In this document: piece by piece, positions 1-7,874 of the stretch
Layout of the letters: each line of letters begins with the position of its first letter
Numbering within the stretch: the first letter of the stretch is position 1
Assembly: GCF_001425205.1 (NCBI RefSeq)
Contig: NZ_LMDW01000019.1
Location: 144,686-208,685 of the forward strand
Reading direction: 5' to 3'
Origin: Variovorax sp. Root411
GTDB lineage: Bacteria; Pseudomonadota; Gammaproteobacteria; Burkholderiales; Burkholderiaceae_C
DNA: 64,000 nt
Program-made: the position numbers and the translations under genes
The notes under the pieces: model-generated
The model's input: the letters and a program-made list of their open reading frames with translations, nothing else
Told to the model about the DNA's origin: nothing
Database searches by the model: none

Positions 1-419
1 TGGCCGAACATCCGCGTATCCGCGGCATCAAGGACTGCGGCGGCGACATGGCCAAGACGCGTGCGGTGATCGCCGACGGCCGCCTGCAGGTGCTGACGGG
101 CGAGGACAACCAGATCTTCGGCACCATGGCCGAAGGCGGCGTGGGCGCCATCGCAGCCAGCGGGCATGTGCAGACGCGGCGCTTCGTCCGGCTGGTGCGC
201 CTGCTGGCAGACAATCGGCTGGCCGAGGCGCGCGCCGAATGGCAAGCGCTGCAACCGCTGGTGGAAATCCTGTTTGCCGAACCGAACCCCGGTCCGGTGA
301 AGGCGCTGCTGGCGCACGCGGGCGAAATGCGCGACGAATTGCGCTCGCCGATGACCCGCGCTTCCGACGATCTGCGCGAACGCCTCGTGGCGCTGGACGC
401 CCGCCTCAGCCGCCCGTGA
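1..419 (+). CDS. DapA/N-acetylneuraminate-lyase family protein, C-terminal part
   Basis: The frame is open from base 3, so the 5' end lies outside the window; 138 residues are visible. They contain the GIKDCGGD segment, which matches the Schiff-base lysine motif of the dihydrodipicolinate synthase superfamily, then the GEDNQIFG and NPGPVKALL segments typical of the end of the barrel and the C-terminal helices. The family makes 4-hydroxy-tetrahydrodipicolinate (lysine pathway) or cleaves related 2-keto acids; without the N-terminal half the substrate cannot be assigned. An internal ATG at 48 is not the start. The stop overlaps the end of convergent moaD by 14 bases. Confidence 0.85.
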   Translation, partial: AEHPRIRGIKDCGGDMAKTRAVIADGRLQVLTGEDNQIFGTMAEGGVGAIAASGHVQTRRFVRLVRLLADNRLAEARAEWQALQPLVEILFAEPNPGPVKALLAHAGEMRDELRSPMTRASDDLRERLVALDARLSRP

Positions 420-657
420 CGGGCGGGAAGAAAGCGACTTCGCAGCCTTCGCCCAAGGCGGCGGCTTCGTCGCTCATCATCTGATCGAGCGCCATGCGCA
501 CCGCCTTGCCGCGTGCAAGCGCGGTGGCGTAGGCGCCGCCCCGGGCGATGAGTTCGTCGCGCAGGGCCGAAAGCGTTCTGGCTTTCGTGTCGACGGTTTC
601 GCCGCTGCTGGAAAGGGCTTCGCGCACCGAGGCGAAATAACGGATCTGGACCTTCAT
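406..657 (-). CDS. moaD: Molybdopterin synthase small subunit MoaD
   Basis: An 83-residue ubiquitin-fold protein that carries sulfur as a C-terminal thiocarboxylate for molybdopterin synthase in molybdenum cofactor synthesis. It opens MKVQIRYFAS and ends in the obligatory Gly-Gly (PPVTGG), the residue pair activated by MoeB. The ATG at 657 is chosen because it gives the usual family length and lies five bases past the moeA stop, so it is the last gene of the minus-strand mob/moe unit. The partner subunit moaE, often the next gene in relatives, is not here: a convergent DapA-family gene occupies that place. Confidence 0.93.
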   Translation of the reverse strand: MKVQIRYFASVREALSSSGETVDTKARTLSALRDELIARGGAYATALARGKAVRMALDQMMSDEAAALGEGCEVAFFPPVTGG

Positions 658-662
658 GTGAC

Positions 663-1949
663 TCAACCCAGTAGCGACGCGAAGGGAATGAAGTCGACGG
701 TGTCGCCCGCCTTGATCGTCTGGCCGGCCGGGTTGTCGACCAGGCCGTCGCCCCAGACCATCGAAGTCAGCACGCCCGAACTCTGGTTGCCGAACAGGTC
801 GAGGCCGCCGTCCGCGTTGCGCCGCGCGCGCAGGAACTCCCGGCGCTTGTCCGCACGGGGCCAGTCGAAATCGGCGCGCATCTTCACCGCTTCCGGTGCG
901 ACGCGCGTGGCGCCCTGCAGCGCCAGCAGGAAGGGCCGCACGAGCATCAGGAAAGTCAGGAAGCTCGACACCGGGTTGCCGGGCAGCCCCGTCACATGGC
1001 AGGCGCCCTGCCCGTTGCTGCGCGCGATCGAGCCGTAGGCAAAGGGCTTGCCGGGCTTCATCGACAGCGACCAGAGCTGCAACTCGCCCAGCGATTGCAG
1101 CGCCGCGCGGATGTGGTCTTCCTCGCCGACGGAGACGCCACCGGTGGTGATGATCAGGTCGCTCGTCTCCGCCGCATCGCGCAGTGCGGCGATGGTGGCT
1201 TCGCGGTTGTCGGGCACGATGCCCAGGTCGTTCACCTCGCAGCCCAGGCGATGCAGCAGGGCCCGCATGAAGAATCGGTTGGAGTTGTAGATGGCGCCGG
1301 GCTTCATCGCGTCGGGCGACACCTCGCCGGGCATCACCAGTTCGTCGCCGGTGGAAAGCATGGCCACGCGCGGCTTGCGCGCCGCCTGCAGGCGGTCGAA
1401 GCCCACGCTGGCCGCAAGGCCGAGCGCGGCGGGCGTGAGGCGATCGCCCTTCTTCAGCACGACGTCGCCGGAGGCCACGTCTTCGCCTGCACGGCGGATC
1501 CATTGGCCGGCAGCGGGAACGATGGCGATGCGCACCGAACCCAGGCTGCCTTCCTGCGGCGTGGCCGTGGTGTCTTCCTGCATCACGACGGCATCGGCGC
1601 CTTCGGGGACCTGCGCGCCCGTGAAGATGCGCGCGGCTGTGCCGGCTGCGAGCGACGTACCGACGGTGCCTGCGGGGATGCGCTGCGTCACCTTCAGTTC
1701 GGCGCCCGGCGCGGCACAGTCGGCCGCGCGCACAGCGTAGCCGTCCATCGCGCTGTTGTCGCGCGGAGGCACCGTGAGGCCGGAGACGAGGTCCTGCGCC
1801 AGCACGCGGCCATCGGCGTCGAAGGTACCGACGCTCTCGGCGGGCAGCTTCGGCAATGCCTTCGCGAGCAGGACCGCGATCGCCTCATCGAGCGGCATCA
1901 GCTGCGGGCGCGAGGAAGAAGCGGCGAAAGGAACAGGTGAGTCAGCCAT
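663..1949 (-). CDS. moeA: Molybdopterin molybdenumtransferase MoeA
   Basis: A 428-residue cytoplasmic enzyme that inserts molybdate into adenylylated molybdopterin to give active cofactor. The family signature PPRDNSAMDGYAV is at residues 61-73, a TTGGVSVGEEDH segment marks the MPT-binding domain shared with MogA, and LPGNPVSS follows in the same domain; domain IV closes the protein. Length is normal. Its start overlaps the mobB stop by eight bases and its stop lies five bases before moaD, so the three genes are probably translated from one message. Confidence 0.96.
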   Translation of the reverse strand: MADSPVPFAASSSRPQLMPLDEAIAVLLAKALPKLPAESVGTFDADGRVLAQDLVSGLTVPPRDNSAMDGYAVRAADCAAPGAELKVTQRIPAGTVGTSLAAGTAARIFTGAQVPEGADAVVMQEDTTATPQEGSLGSVRIAIVPAAGQWIRRAGEDVASGDVVLKKGDRLTPAALGLAASVGFDRLQAARKPRVAMLSTGDELVMPGEVSPDAMKPGAIYNSNRFFMRALLHRLGCEVNDLGIVPDNREATIAALRDAAETSDLIITTGGVSVGEEDHIRAALQSLGELQLWSLSMKPGKPFAYGSIARSNGQGACHVTGLPGNPVSSFLTFLMLVRPFLLALQGATRVAPEAVKMRADFDWPRADKRREFLRARRNADGGLDLFGNQSSGVLTSMVWGDGLVDNPAGQTIKAGDTVDFIPFASLLG

Positions 1950-2487
1950 GGTGATCGGCGTTGTATTCGAAGCGGTCGCCGCTGTCGATCAACCACCTCG
2001 CAATGGCCTCGGCGTCGTTGAGGTCGAACAACGGCCGCCCGGTGGGCGAAGGCAGGCTGGCTGGCACATCGGTGGCCACGGCGATGACGAAAGGATCGTC
2101 CGTGTACAGCACAGGCCGCGACGGCTCACCCGCTTCCGGCAGCCGCCAGACCTCGATCTTGAGCACGTCGCTGTGCCGGAAGCCCTCGACCAGCACCCAG
2201 TCGGCAGCCGAGTGCACCTCGGCCAGCAATTGGTGCACGCTGAGTTCGACGGGAGCCTCGAACTCGCGCATCACGGCCAGCCGCTTGTCGGAGGCGACGA
2301 CCACCTCGAAGGCACCCGCCTCGCGGTGGCGGTAGGTGTCCTTGCCGGGATGGTCGATGTCGAACTTGTGGTGTGCGTGCTTGACCACCGACACGCGCTG
2401 GCCGAGCCGCTTGAGCGCCGGAATCAGGCGCTCGAGCAGCGTGGTCTTTCCAGCGCCCGAATAGCCGGCGAAACCGACGACTTTCAT
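1942..2487 (-). CDS. mobB: Molybdopterin-guanine dinucleotide biosynthesis protein MobB
   Basis: A 181-residue P-loop GTPase that assists MobA in converting molybdenum cofactor to its guanine dinucleotide form. The Walker A motif GYSGAGKTT is at residues 8-16, followed by the family segment VVKHAHHKFDIDHPGKDT. It sits 18 bases after thrC and overlaps moeA by eight bases. Length agrees with the family. No mobA is in the window. Confidence 0.94.
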   Translation of the reverse strand: MKVVGFAGYSGAGKTTLLERLIPALKRLGQRVSVVKHAHHKFDIDHPGKDTYRHREAGAFEVVVASDKRLAVMREFEAPVELSVHQLLAEVHSAADWVLVEGFRHSDVLKIEVWRLPEAGEPSRPVLYTDDPFVIAVATDVPASLPSPTGRPLFDLNDAEAIARWLIDSGDRFEYNADHHG

Positions 2488-2505
2488 GCGAAGACCCGAC
2501 CGCGA

Positions 2506-3921
2506 TCAGTCACAGTTTTCGGCGATGTAGGCCTTGACGGCCTCGGCATCCGCAGGCAGCTTGACGACGCGCTTGGGCAGCGCCTCGATGCCTTCGAACT
2601 TCTTCGGCCGCGCGGGCTCCGCGCCGAGCGCCTCGACCAGCGTGGCGGCGAACTTGATCGGCAGCGCCGTTTCGAGCACCACCATCGGCACGCCGGGCAC
2701 GAGCTGTTCGCGCGCGGCCTTCAGCCCGTCTGCCGTGTGCGGATCGACCAGCGTGGCAAAGCGCTTCTCGGTGTCGCGGATGGTGGCCAGGCGGTCGGCG
2801 TGCGTGCTGCGGCCGCTCTTGAAACCGAAGCGCTCGGCGGCCTGCTTGAACGCCGGATCGGCGCTCAGGTCGAAGCTGCCCTGCAGGCCCAGGTCGTCCA
2901 CGAACAGCTTGCGCAGCTTGGCCGCATCGCGCCCGACCAGGTCGAACACGAAGCGCTCGAAGTTGCTGGCCTTGCTGATGTCCATCGACGGGCTCGAGGT
3001 CTCGTGCGTGTCGACGGCTGCGCGAACGCGGTAGACGCCGGTGCGGAAGAACTCGTCGAGCACGTCGTTCTCGTTGGTGGCGACCACCAACGTCTGGATG
3101 GGCAGGCCCATCGAGCGCGCCACGTGGCCTGCGCAGACATTGCCGAAGTTGCCCGAGGGCACGGTGAAGCTCACCGGCTTGTCGTTGCTCGCCGTGGCCT
3201 GGAAATAGCCTGCGAAGTAGTAGACGACCTGCGCCAGCAGCCGCGCCCAATTGATCGAGTTGACCGTGCCGATGCGGTACTTGCGCTTGAAGCCCAGGTC
3301 GTTCGACACGGCCTTGACGATGTCCTGGCAATCGTCGAACACGCCGGTGATGGCGATGTTGTGGATGTTCTCGTCCTGCAGGCTGAACATCTGCGCCTGC
3401 TGGAACGGGCTCATGCGGCCGTCGGGCGAGGTCATGAAGACGCGCACGCCCTTCTTGCCGCGCATGGCGTATTCGGCCGCGCTGCCGGTGTCGCCGCTGG
3501 TCGCGCCGAGGATGTTGAGCTCGGCGCCGCGGCGGGCGAGTTCGTACTCGAACAGGTTGCCCAGCAGCTGCATCGCCATGTCCTTGAAGGCCAGCGTGGG
3601 GCCGTTGGACAGGGCTTCGAGGTACACGCCGTCTTCGAGCTCGCGCAGCGGCACGATCTCGTCGGTGCCGAACACCTCGGCGGTGTAGGTCTTCGCGCAG
3701 ATCGCCTTCAGGTCGGCCGGCGGAATATCGTCGATGTAGAGCGAGAGGATCTCGAAGGCCAGTTCGGCGTAGGGCAGCACGCGCCACTTCGCCAGCGTGG
3801 CGGCGTCGACCTGCGGATATTGCTCGGGCAGGTACAGGCCGCCGTCGGGCGCAAGGCCTTCGAGGAGGATTTCGCAGAAGCGCTTGCGGTCGGGGTGGCC
3901 GCGGGTGCTCAGGTAGTTCAC
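2506..3921 (-). CDS. thrC: Threonine synthase
   Basis: A 471-residue PLP enzyme converting O-phosphohomoserine to threonine. The N-terminal YLSTRG segment is typical of the long (fungal/proteobacterial) class; the PLP lysine is K113 in TLAFKDMA, and the phosphate-binding SGDTGSA loop follows. The start codon is GTG at 3921, which overlaps the hom stop as GTGA, so translation is coupled to homoserine dehydrogenase just upstream. Together the two genes supply the last threonine steps apart from homoserine kinase, which is not in the window. Confidence 0.97.
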   Translation of the reverse strand: MNYLSTRGHPDRKRFCEILLEGLAPDGGLYLPEQYPQVDAATLAKWRVLPYAELAFEILSLYIDDIPPADLKAICAKTYTAEVFGTDEIVPLRELEDGVYLEALSNGPTLAFKDMAMQLLGNLFEYELARRGAELNILGATSGDTGSAAEYAMRGKKGVRVFMTSPDGRMSPFQQAQMFSLQDENIHNIAITGVFDDCQDIVKAVSNDLGFKRKYRIGTVNSINWARLLAQVVYYFAGYFQATASNDKPVSFTVPSGNFGNVCAGHVARSMGLPIQTLVVATNENDVLDEFFRTGVYRVRAAVDTHETSSPSMDISKASNFERFVFDLVGRDAAKLRKLFVDDLGLQGSFDLSADPAFKQAAERFGFKSGRSTHADRLATIRDTEKRFATLVDPHTADGLKAAREQLVPGVPMVVLETALPIKFAATLVEALGAEPARPKKFEGIEALPKRVVKLPADAEAVKAYIAENCD

Positions 3922-5240
3922 TTCAACTCTTCCTTGCGGATGCGCACGATGGGTTCGAGCACGGTCGGCAGTGCTTGCAGTTCAGCCATCACGTCGTTGA
4001 CGGTGCCTTCGCGCGCATCGTGCGTGAGGATGATCAGGTCGGTCTGCGTGGAACCTTCGCCGCCCACCTCATCGGCTTCGCGCTGCAGCACGGCGTCGAT
4101 GCTGATGCCGGCGGTGGCCAGCAGGCCCGTGACCTTGGCGAGCACGCCGGCCTGGTCGGCCACGCGCAGGCGCAGGTAGTAGCTGGTGACGACTTCCGAC
4201 ATCGGCAGCACCTTCAGGTCGCTCATCGCGTCGGGATGGAAGGCCAGGTGCGGCACGCGATGCGCGGCGTCGGCAGTATGCAGGCGGGTGATGTCGACGA
4301 GGTCGGCAATCACGGCGCTGGCGGTCGGCTCGCTGCCTGCGCCCTTGCCGTAGTAGAGCGTGGTGCCCACGGCATCGCCGTGCACCACCACCGCGTTCAT
4401 CGCGCCTTCGACGTTGGCCAGCAGGCGCTTGGACGGCACCAGCGACGGATGCACGCGCAGCTCGATGCCCTTGGCGGTGCGCTTGGTAACGCCCAGCAGT
4501 TTGATGCGGTAGCCCAGCTGTTCGGCGTATTTGATGTCCTGCGCGGCGAGCTTGGTGATGCCCTCGATGTGGGCCTTGTCAAACTGCACCGGAATGCCGA
4601 AGGCGATGGCGCTCATCAGCGTGACCTTGTGGCCGGCGTCAACGCCTTCGATGTCGAAGGTCGGGTCGGCTTCGGCGTAGCCCAGGCGTTGCGCTTCCTT
4701 GAGCACGGTCGCGAAGTCCAGGCCCTTGTCGCGCATCTCGGACAGGATGAAGTTCGTGGTGCCGTTGATGATGCCGGCCAGCCACTGGATGCTGTTGGCC
4801 GTGAGGCCTTCGCGCAACGCCTTGATGATCGGGATGCCGCCGGCCACCGCGGCCTCGAAGGCCACCATCACGCCCTTGGCATGCGCAGCCGCGAAAATCT
4901 CGGTGCCGTGCACGGCGAGCAGTGCCTTGTTGGCCGTCACCACGTGCTTGCCTGCCGCGATGGCTTCGAGCACGAGCTGCTTGGCAATGCCATAGCCGCC
5001 GATGAGTTCGATGACGATGTCGATGTCGGGGTTGGCGATGATGGCGCGCGCATCGCTGACCACCTGCACGCCTTCGCCGGCAACTTCGCGGGCGCGGGCG
5101 GTGTCGAGATCGGCCACCATGGTGATCTCGATGCCGCGGCCGGCGCGGCGCTTGATTTCTTCCTGGTTGCGCTGGAGCACCTTGAAAGTGCCGCTGCCGA
5201 CCGTGCCTGCGCCGAGCAGGCCTACTTGGATGGGTTTCAT
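3918..5240 (-). CDS. hom: Homoserine dehydrogenase
   Basis: NAD(P)-dependent reduction of aspartate semialdehyde to homoserine for threonine and methionine. The chosen 440-residue form starts MKPIQVGLLGAGTVGSG, the Rossmann motif directly after the start; NGTTNFIL lies in the catalytic domain and a C-terminal ACT domain (from about residue 345) suggests feedback control by threonine. Upstream in-frame ATGs at 5258 and 5303 would add 6 or 21 poorly conserved residues; the 5303 start would overlap the alaA stop as ATGA, which argues for coupling, so the exact start is uncertain. Stop overlaps thrC by four bases. Confidence 0.95.
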   Translation of the reverse strand: MKPIQVGLLGAGTVGSGTFKVLQRNQEEIKRRAGRGIEITMVADLDTARAREVAGEGVQVVSDARAIIANPDIDIVIELIGGYGIAKQLVLEAIAAGKHVVTANKALLAVHGTEIFAAAHAKGVMVAFEAAVAGGIPIIKALREGLTANSIQWLAGIINGTTNFILSEMRDKGLDFATVLKEAQRLGYAEADPTFDIEGVDAGHKVTLMSAIAFGIPVQFDKAHIEGITKLAAQDIKYAEQLGYRIKLLGVTKRTAKGIELRVHPSLVPSKRLLANVEGAMNAVVVHGDAVGTTLYYGKGAGSEPTASAVIADLVDITRLHTADAAHRVPHLAFHPDAMSDLKVLPMSEVVTSYYLRLRVADQAGVLAKVTGLLATAGISIDAVLQREADEVGGEGSTQTDLIILTHDAREGTVNDVMAELQALPTVLEPIVRIRKEELK

Positions 5241-5299
5241 TGGGAGAGTCGCGTTCATGGTTTCGATGGGGGTGGCGGCAGCAGCGATGCAGGCAGGCT

Positions 5300-6532
5300 T
5301 CATGGCCGCGTCTTGCGGCGCAGGCGGTACTGCTCCAGGAACCTCGCGATGCGGTTGATGGCCTCGCGCAAGTCGTCCTCATGGGGCAGGAACACGATGC
5401 GGAAGTGATCCGGCGTGGCCCAGTTGAAGCCGGTGCCCTGCACCAGCATCACGCGGGTTTCCTTCAGCAGCTCGAGGAAGAACTGGCGGTCGTCCTCGAT
5501 CGGGTAGACCTCGGGGTCGAGCTTGGGAAACATGTAGAGCGCCGCGCTGGGCTTGACACAGCTCACGCCCGGAATGGCGGTGATCAGTTCATAAGCCATG
5601 TCGCGCTGGCGTCGCAGGCGGCCGCCCTCGCACACGAGGTCGTTGATGCTCTGGTAGCCGCCGAGCGCCGTCTGGATGGCCCATTGGCCCGGCACGTTGG
5701 CGCACAGACGCATGTTCGAGAGCATGTTCAGGCCCTCGATGTAGTCCTGCGCGCTGCGCTTGTCGCCCGACACCACGAGCCAGCCCGCGCGGTAGCCGCA
5801 CGAACGGTAGCTCTTGGAGAGCGAGTTGAAGGTGAGCGTGAGCACGTCGCTCGACAAGCTCGCGATGGCGGTGTGCTTCACGCCGTCGTACAAGACCTTG
5901 TCGTAGACCTCGTCGGCGAAGATCACCAGGCCGTGTTCGCGCGCGATGGCCACGATGCTCTTGAGCAGGTCGTCGGAATACAGCGCACCGGTCGGGTTGT
6001 TCGGATTGATGACCACGATTCCCTTGGTGCGCGGCGTGATCTTGGCGCGGATGTCGTCGAGGTTCGGCATCCAGCCGTTGGCCTCGTCGCACAGGTAGTG
6101 CACCGGCGTGCCGCCCGACAGGCTCGTGGAGGCGGTCCACAGCGGGTAGTCGGGGGCCGGCAGCAGCAGTTCGTCGCCGTCGTTGAGCAGCGCGTTGGTG
6201 GACATGGCGATCAGCTCGCTGGCGCCGTTGCCGAGGTAGATGTCGTCGAGGGTAACGCCCGCAATACCCTGCTTCTGCGTCTCGTGCATCACCGCCTTGC
6301 GCGCTGCAAAGACGCCCTTGCTGTCCGAGTAACCGGCCGATGCGGGCAGGTTGCGGATCATGTCCTGCTGGATTTCCTCCGGAGCATCGAAGCCGAACAC
6401 GGCGAGGTTGCCGATGTTGAGCCTGATGATCTTCTGGCCGTCCTCTTCCATCTGCTTGGCGGCGTCCATGATGGGGCCGCGGATGTCATAGAGAACGTTG
6501 GCCAGCTTGGCCGATTTCTTGAGCTGCTTCAA
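5300..6532 (-). CDS. alaA: AlaA-type alanine/pyruvate aminotransferase
   Basis: A 410-residue class I PLP aminotransferase resembling E. coli AlaA (YfbQ), which makes alanine from pyruvate and glutamate. Visible motifs are APDYPLW, the NPNNPTGA segment and the PLP lysine in NSLSKSYRSCGYRAGW. A strong ribosome site (GGGAGGG on the minus strand) lies just before the ATG at 6532. It is the first gene of the minus-strand unit with hom and thrC; that place is common in Burkholderiales and suggests shared amino-acid control. Other substrates such as aspartate are possible but less likely. Confidence 0.88.
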   Translation of the reverse strand: MKQLKKSAKLANVLYDIRGPIMDAAKQMEEDGQKIIRLNIGNLAVFGFDAPEEIQQDMIRNLPASAGYSDSKGVFAARKAVMHETQKQGIAGVTLDDIYLGNGASELIAMSTNALLNDGDELLLPAPDYPLWTASTSLSGGTPVHYLCDEANGWMPNLDDIRAKITPRTKGIVVINPNNPTGALYSDDLLKSIVAIAREHGLVIFADEVYDKVLYDGVKHTAIASLSSDVLTLTFNSLSKSYRSCGYRAGWLVVSGDKRSAQDYIEGLNMLSNMRLCANVPGQWAIQTALGGYQSINDLVCEGGRLRRQRDMAYELITAIPGVSCVKPSAALYMFPKLDPEVYPIEDDRQFFLELLKETRVMLVQGTGFNWATPDHFRIVFLPHEDDLREAINRIARFLEQYRLRRKTRP

Positions 6533-6622
6533 AGGGCCCTCCCGGGCGCGGATTAACGGTTGAAACGGGTTGCTTACTCGAAGGCAAAGGCCCTTGCGAG
6601 CCCCGTGGCACTAGGGAAAACC

Positions 6623-6628
6623 TATAAT
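6623..6628 (+). promoter_or_regulatory. Perfect -10 box upstream of the DUF498 gene
   Basis: TATAAT lies 24 bases before the ATG at 6653. No good -35 hexamer is seen at 16-18 bases; a TTGCGA at 6594-6599 is 23 bases away. The element is in the 120-base gap divergent to alaA and is the only plausible start for rightward transcription here. Confidence 0.45.
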
Positions 6629-6652
6629 TTGACCACAGTTCCCAGTGCCCAG

Positions 6653-7036
6653 ATGAAGCTCCAGCCCGACAAATCCGACGCCCAGTCCCTTACCGCGCAC
6701 GGCCCCGGCTGGGTTGCAATCAACAACGAGAAAGTCGAAGGCAGCGTGGTGGTGGGCTCCCGCGGCGAGCGCTTCGAATGGAATTGTTCAAGCTTCGACC
6801 AGCTCGGCGCCGAACATTTCGCGCAGCTGGCATCCCTGGGCGCGGAACTGATCATTTTCGGCAGCGGAAACCGCATCCGCTTTCCTCAGCCCGGCTGGCT
6901 GAAGCCGCTGATGGCGCAACGCACCGGCGTGGAGACCATGGACACCGCTGCAGCCTGCCGAACCTACAACATCCTGGCCGGAGAAGGCAGGCACGTGATC
7001 GCCGCCCTGCTGGTCGAGAGCCCGTCGCGTGGCTGA
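6653..7036 (+). CDS. Mth938-like / DUF498 domain protein
   Basis: A 127-residue protein of the Mth938/NDUFAF3 fold (DUF498). The family pattern is visible: VAINNEKVEGSVVV near the start, a central ELIIFGSGNRIRFP strand-turn, then GVETMDTAAACRTYNIL and ending near AALLVE. Molecular role is unknown in bacteria; the eukaryotic relative NDUFAF3 helps assemble respiratory complex I. The ATG at 6653 is preferred over the in-frame upstream codon at 6560 because it follows the TATAAT box and gives the family length. Confidence 0.85.
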   Translation: MKLQPDKSDAQSLTAHGPGWVAINNEKVEGSVVVGSRGERFEWNCSSFDQLGAEHFAQLASLGAELIIFGSGNRIRFPQPGWLKPLMAQRTGVETMDTAAACRTYNILAGEGRHVIAALLVESPSRG

Positions 7037-7186
7037 GAGAGGTGTTTTCGGGGTAAAATACCGGGTTGCGAACAGGCCAGCTACCCCAAAAGTTAGCAAC
7101 GACCAATCCTCCATTCCTTGAGCAAGTCCCGTCCGAAACGGGGCGAGAGGGCTCAGGAGCGGAATCTAACGGAGAAAACAAGTTTC

Positions 7187-7663
7187 ATGGCGATCGTTGT
7201 CAACAAACCCATTCCTGAATTCGACGCCAACGCCACGGGCGGCCTCAAGGTCTCGAATACCTCGCATCTCGGCCATGTGCTGGTCATGTATTTTTACCCG
7301 AAAGATAACACTCCGGGTTGCACCACCGAAGCCATGCAGTTCCGCGACCGCTACAAGGACTTCGAAAAGGCCGGTGCCACGGTGTTCGGCGTGTCCCGCG
7401 ACAACATGAAGTCGCACGACGAATTCAAGGCCAAGCTCGAGCTGCCCTTCGAACTCATCGCCGACACCGAAGAGAAAATGTGCCACATGTTCGGCGTGGT
7501 CAAGAACAAGATCATGTACGGCAAGAAGGTCAAGGGCATCGAGCGCAGCACCTTCCTGATCGGCGCCGACGGCATCCTGAAGGCCGAGTGGCGCGGGCTC
7601 AAGGTTCCGGGCCATGTCGACGACGTGCTCAAGGCCGTCAAGACGCTCAAGAAGGCCGCCTGA
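7187..7663 (+). CDS. bcp: Thioredoxin-dependent peroxiredoxin, Bcp/PrxQ class
   Basis: A 158-residue peroxiredoxin that reduces hydrogen and organic peroxides in the cytoplasm. The peroxidatic cysteine is C45 in PKDNTPGCTTEA. The resolving cysteine that many Bcp proteins carry five residues later is methionine here (M50), so this is a 1-Cys or atypical form; a second cysteine is C99. GGAG at 7171 sets the ATG at 7187 over an upstream in-frame codon at 7118. It stands alone between the DUF498 gene and phoH. Confidence 0.94.
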   Translation: MAIVVNKPIPEFDANATGGLKVSNTSHLGHVLVMYFYPKDNTPGCTTEAMQFRDRYKDFEKAGATVFGVSRDNMKSHDEFKAKLELPFELIADTEEKMCHMFGVVKNKIMYGKKVKGIERSTFLIGADGILKAEWRGLKVPGHVDDVLKAVKTLKKAA

Positions 7664-7806
7664 CCGCCTCCCGGCGAGCCGGCGATGCGCTTTTCCGCTC
7701 TTGCGTGGGAAATGCCCAACGCAGAGCGTAAAGTGCCTTCGGCGCGCCATCCGCGGTGTGCATAATGGGCTCATGCCGTTGAGCTCCACGACCGCATCCC
7801 CCGAAC

Positions 7807-7836
7807 AAAGCCGCCTTGGTCTTCAGGCGGCTTTTT
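7807..7836 (+). terminator. Intrinsic terminator after bcp
   Basis: A nine-pair stem AAAGCCGCC / GGCGGCTTT with a ten-base loop runs into a T tract. It is 144 bases past the bcp stop and 39 bases before the phoH start, so it ends bcp transcription, or sits in the phoH leader if the phoH promoter is upstream of it. Confidence 0.8.
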
Positions 7837-7874
7837 CGTTTTCTGGTTCCCACTTTCTGCGAGCGATCTGACAC

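Noticed and set aside
1756..4179. Long plus-strand open frame (807 codons) opposite moeA, mobB and thrC
   Set aside because: It runs across three well-supported genes on the other strand and has His/Arg/Asp-rich shadow composition.
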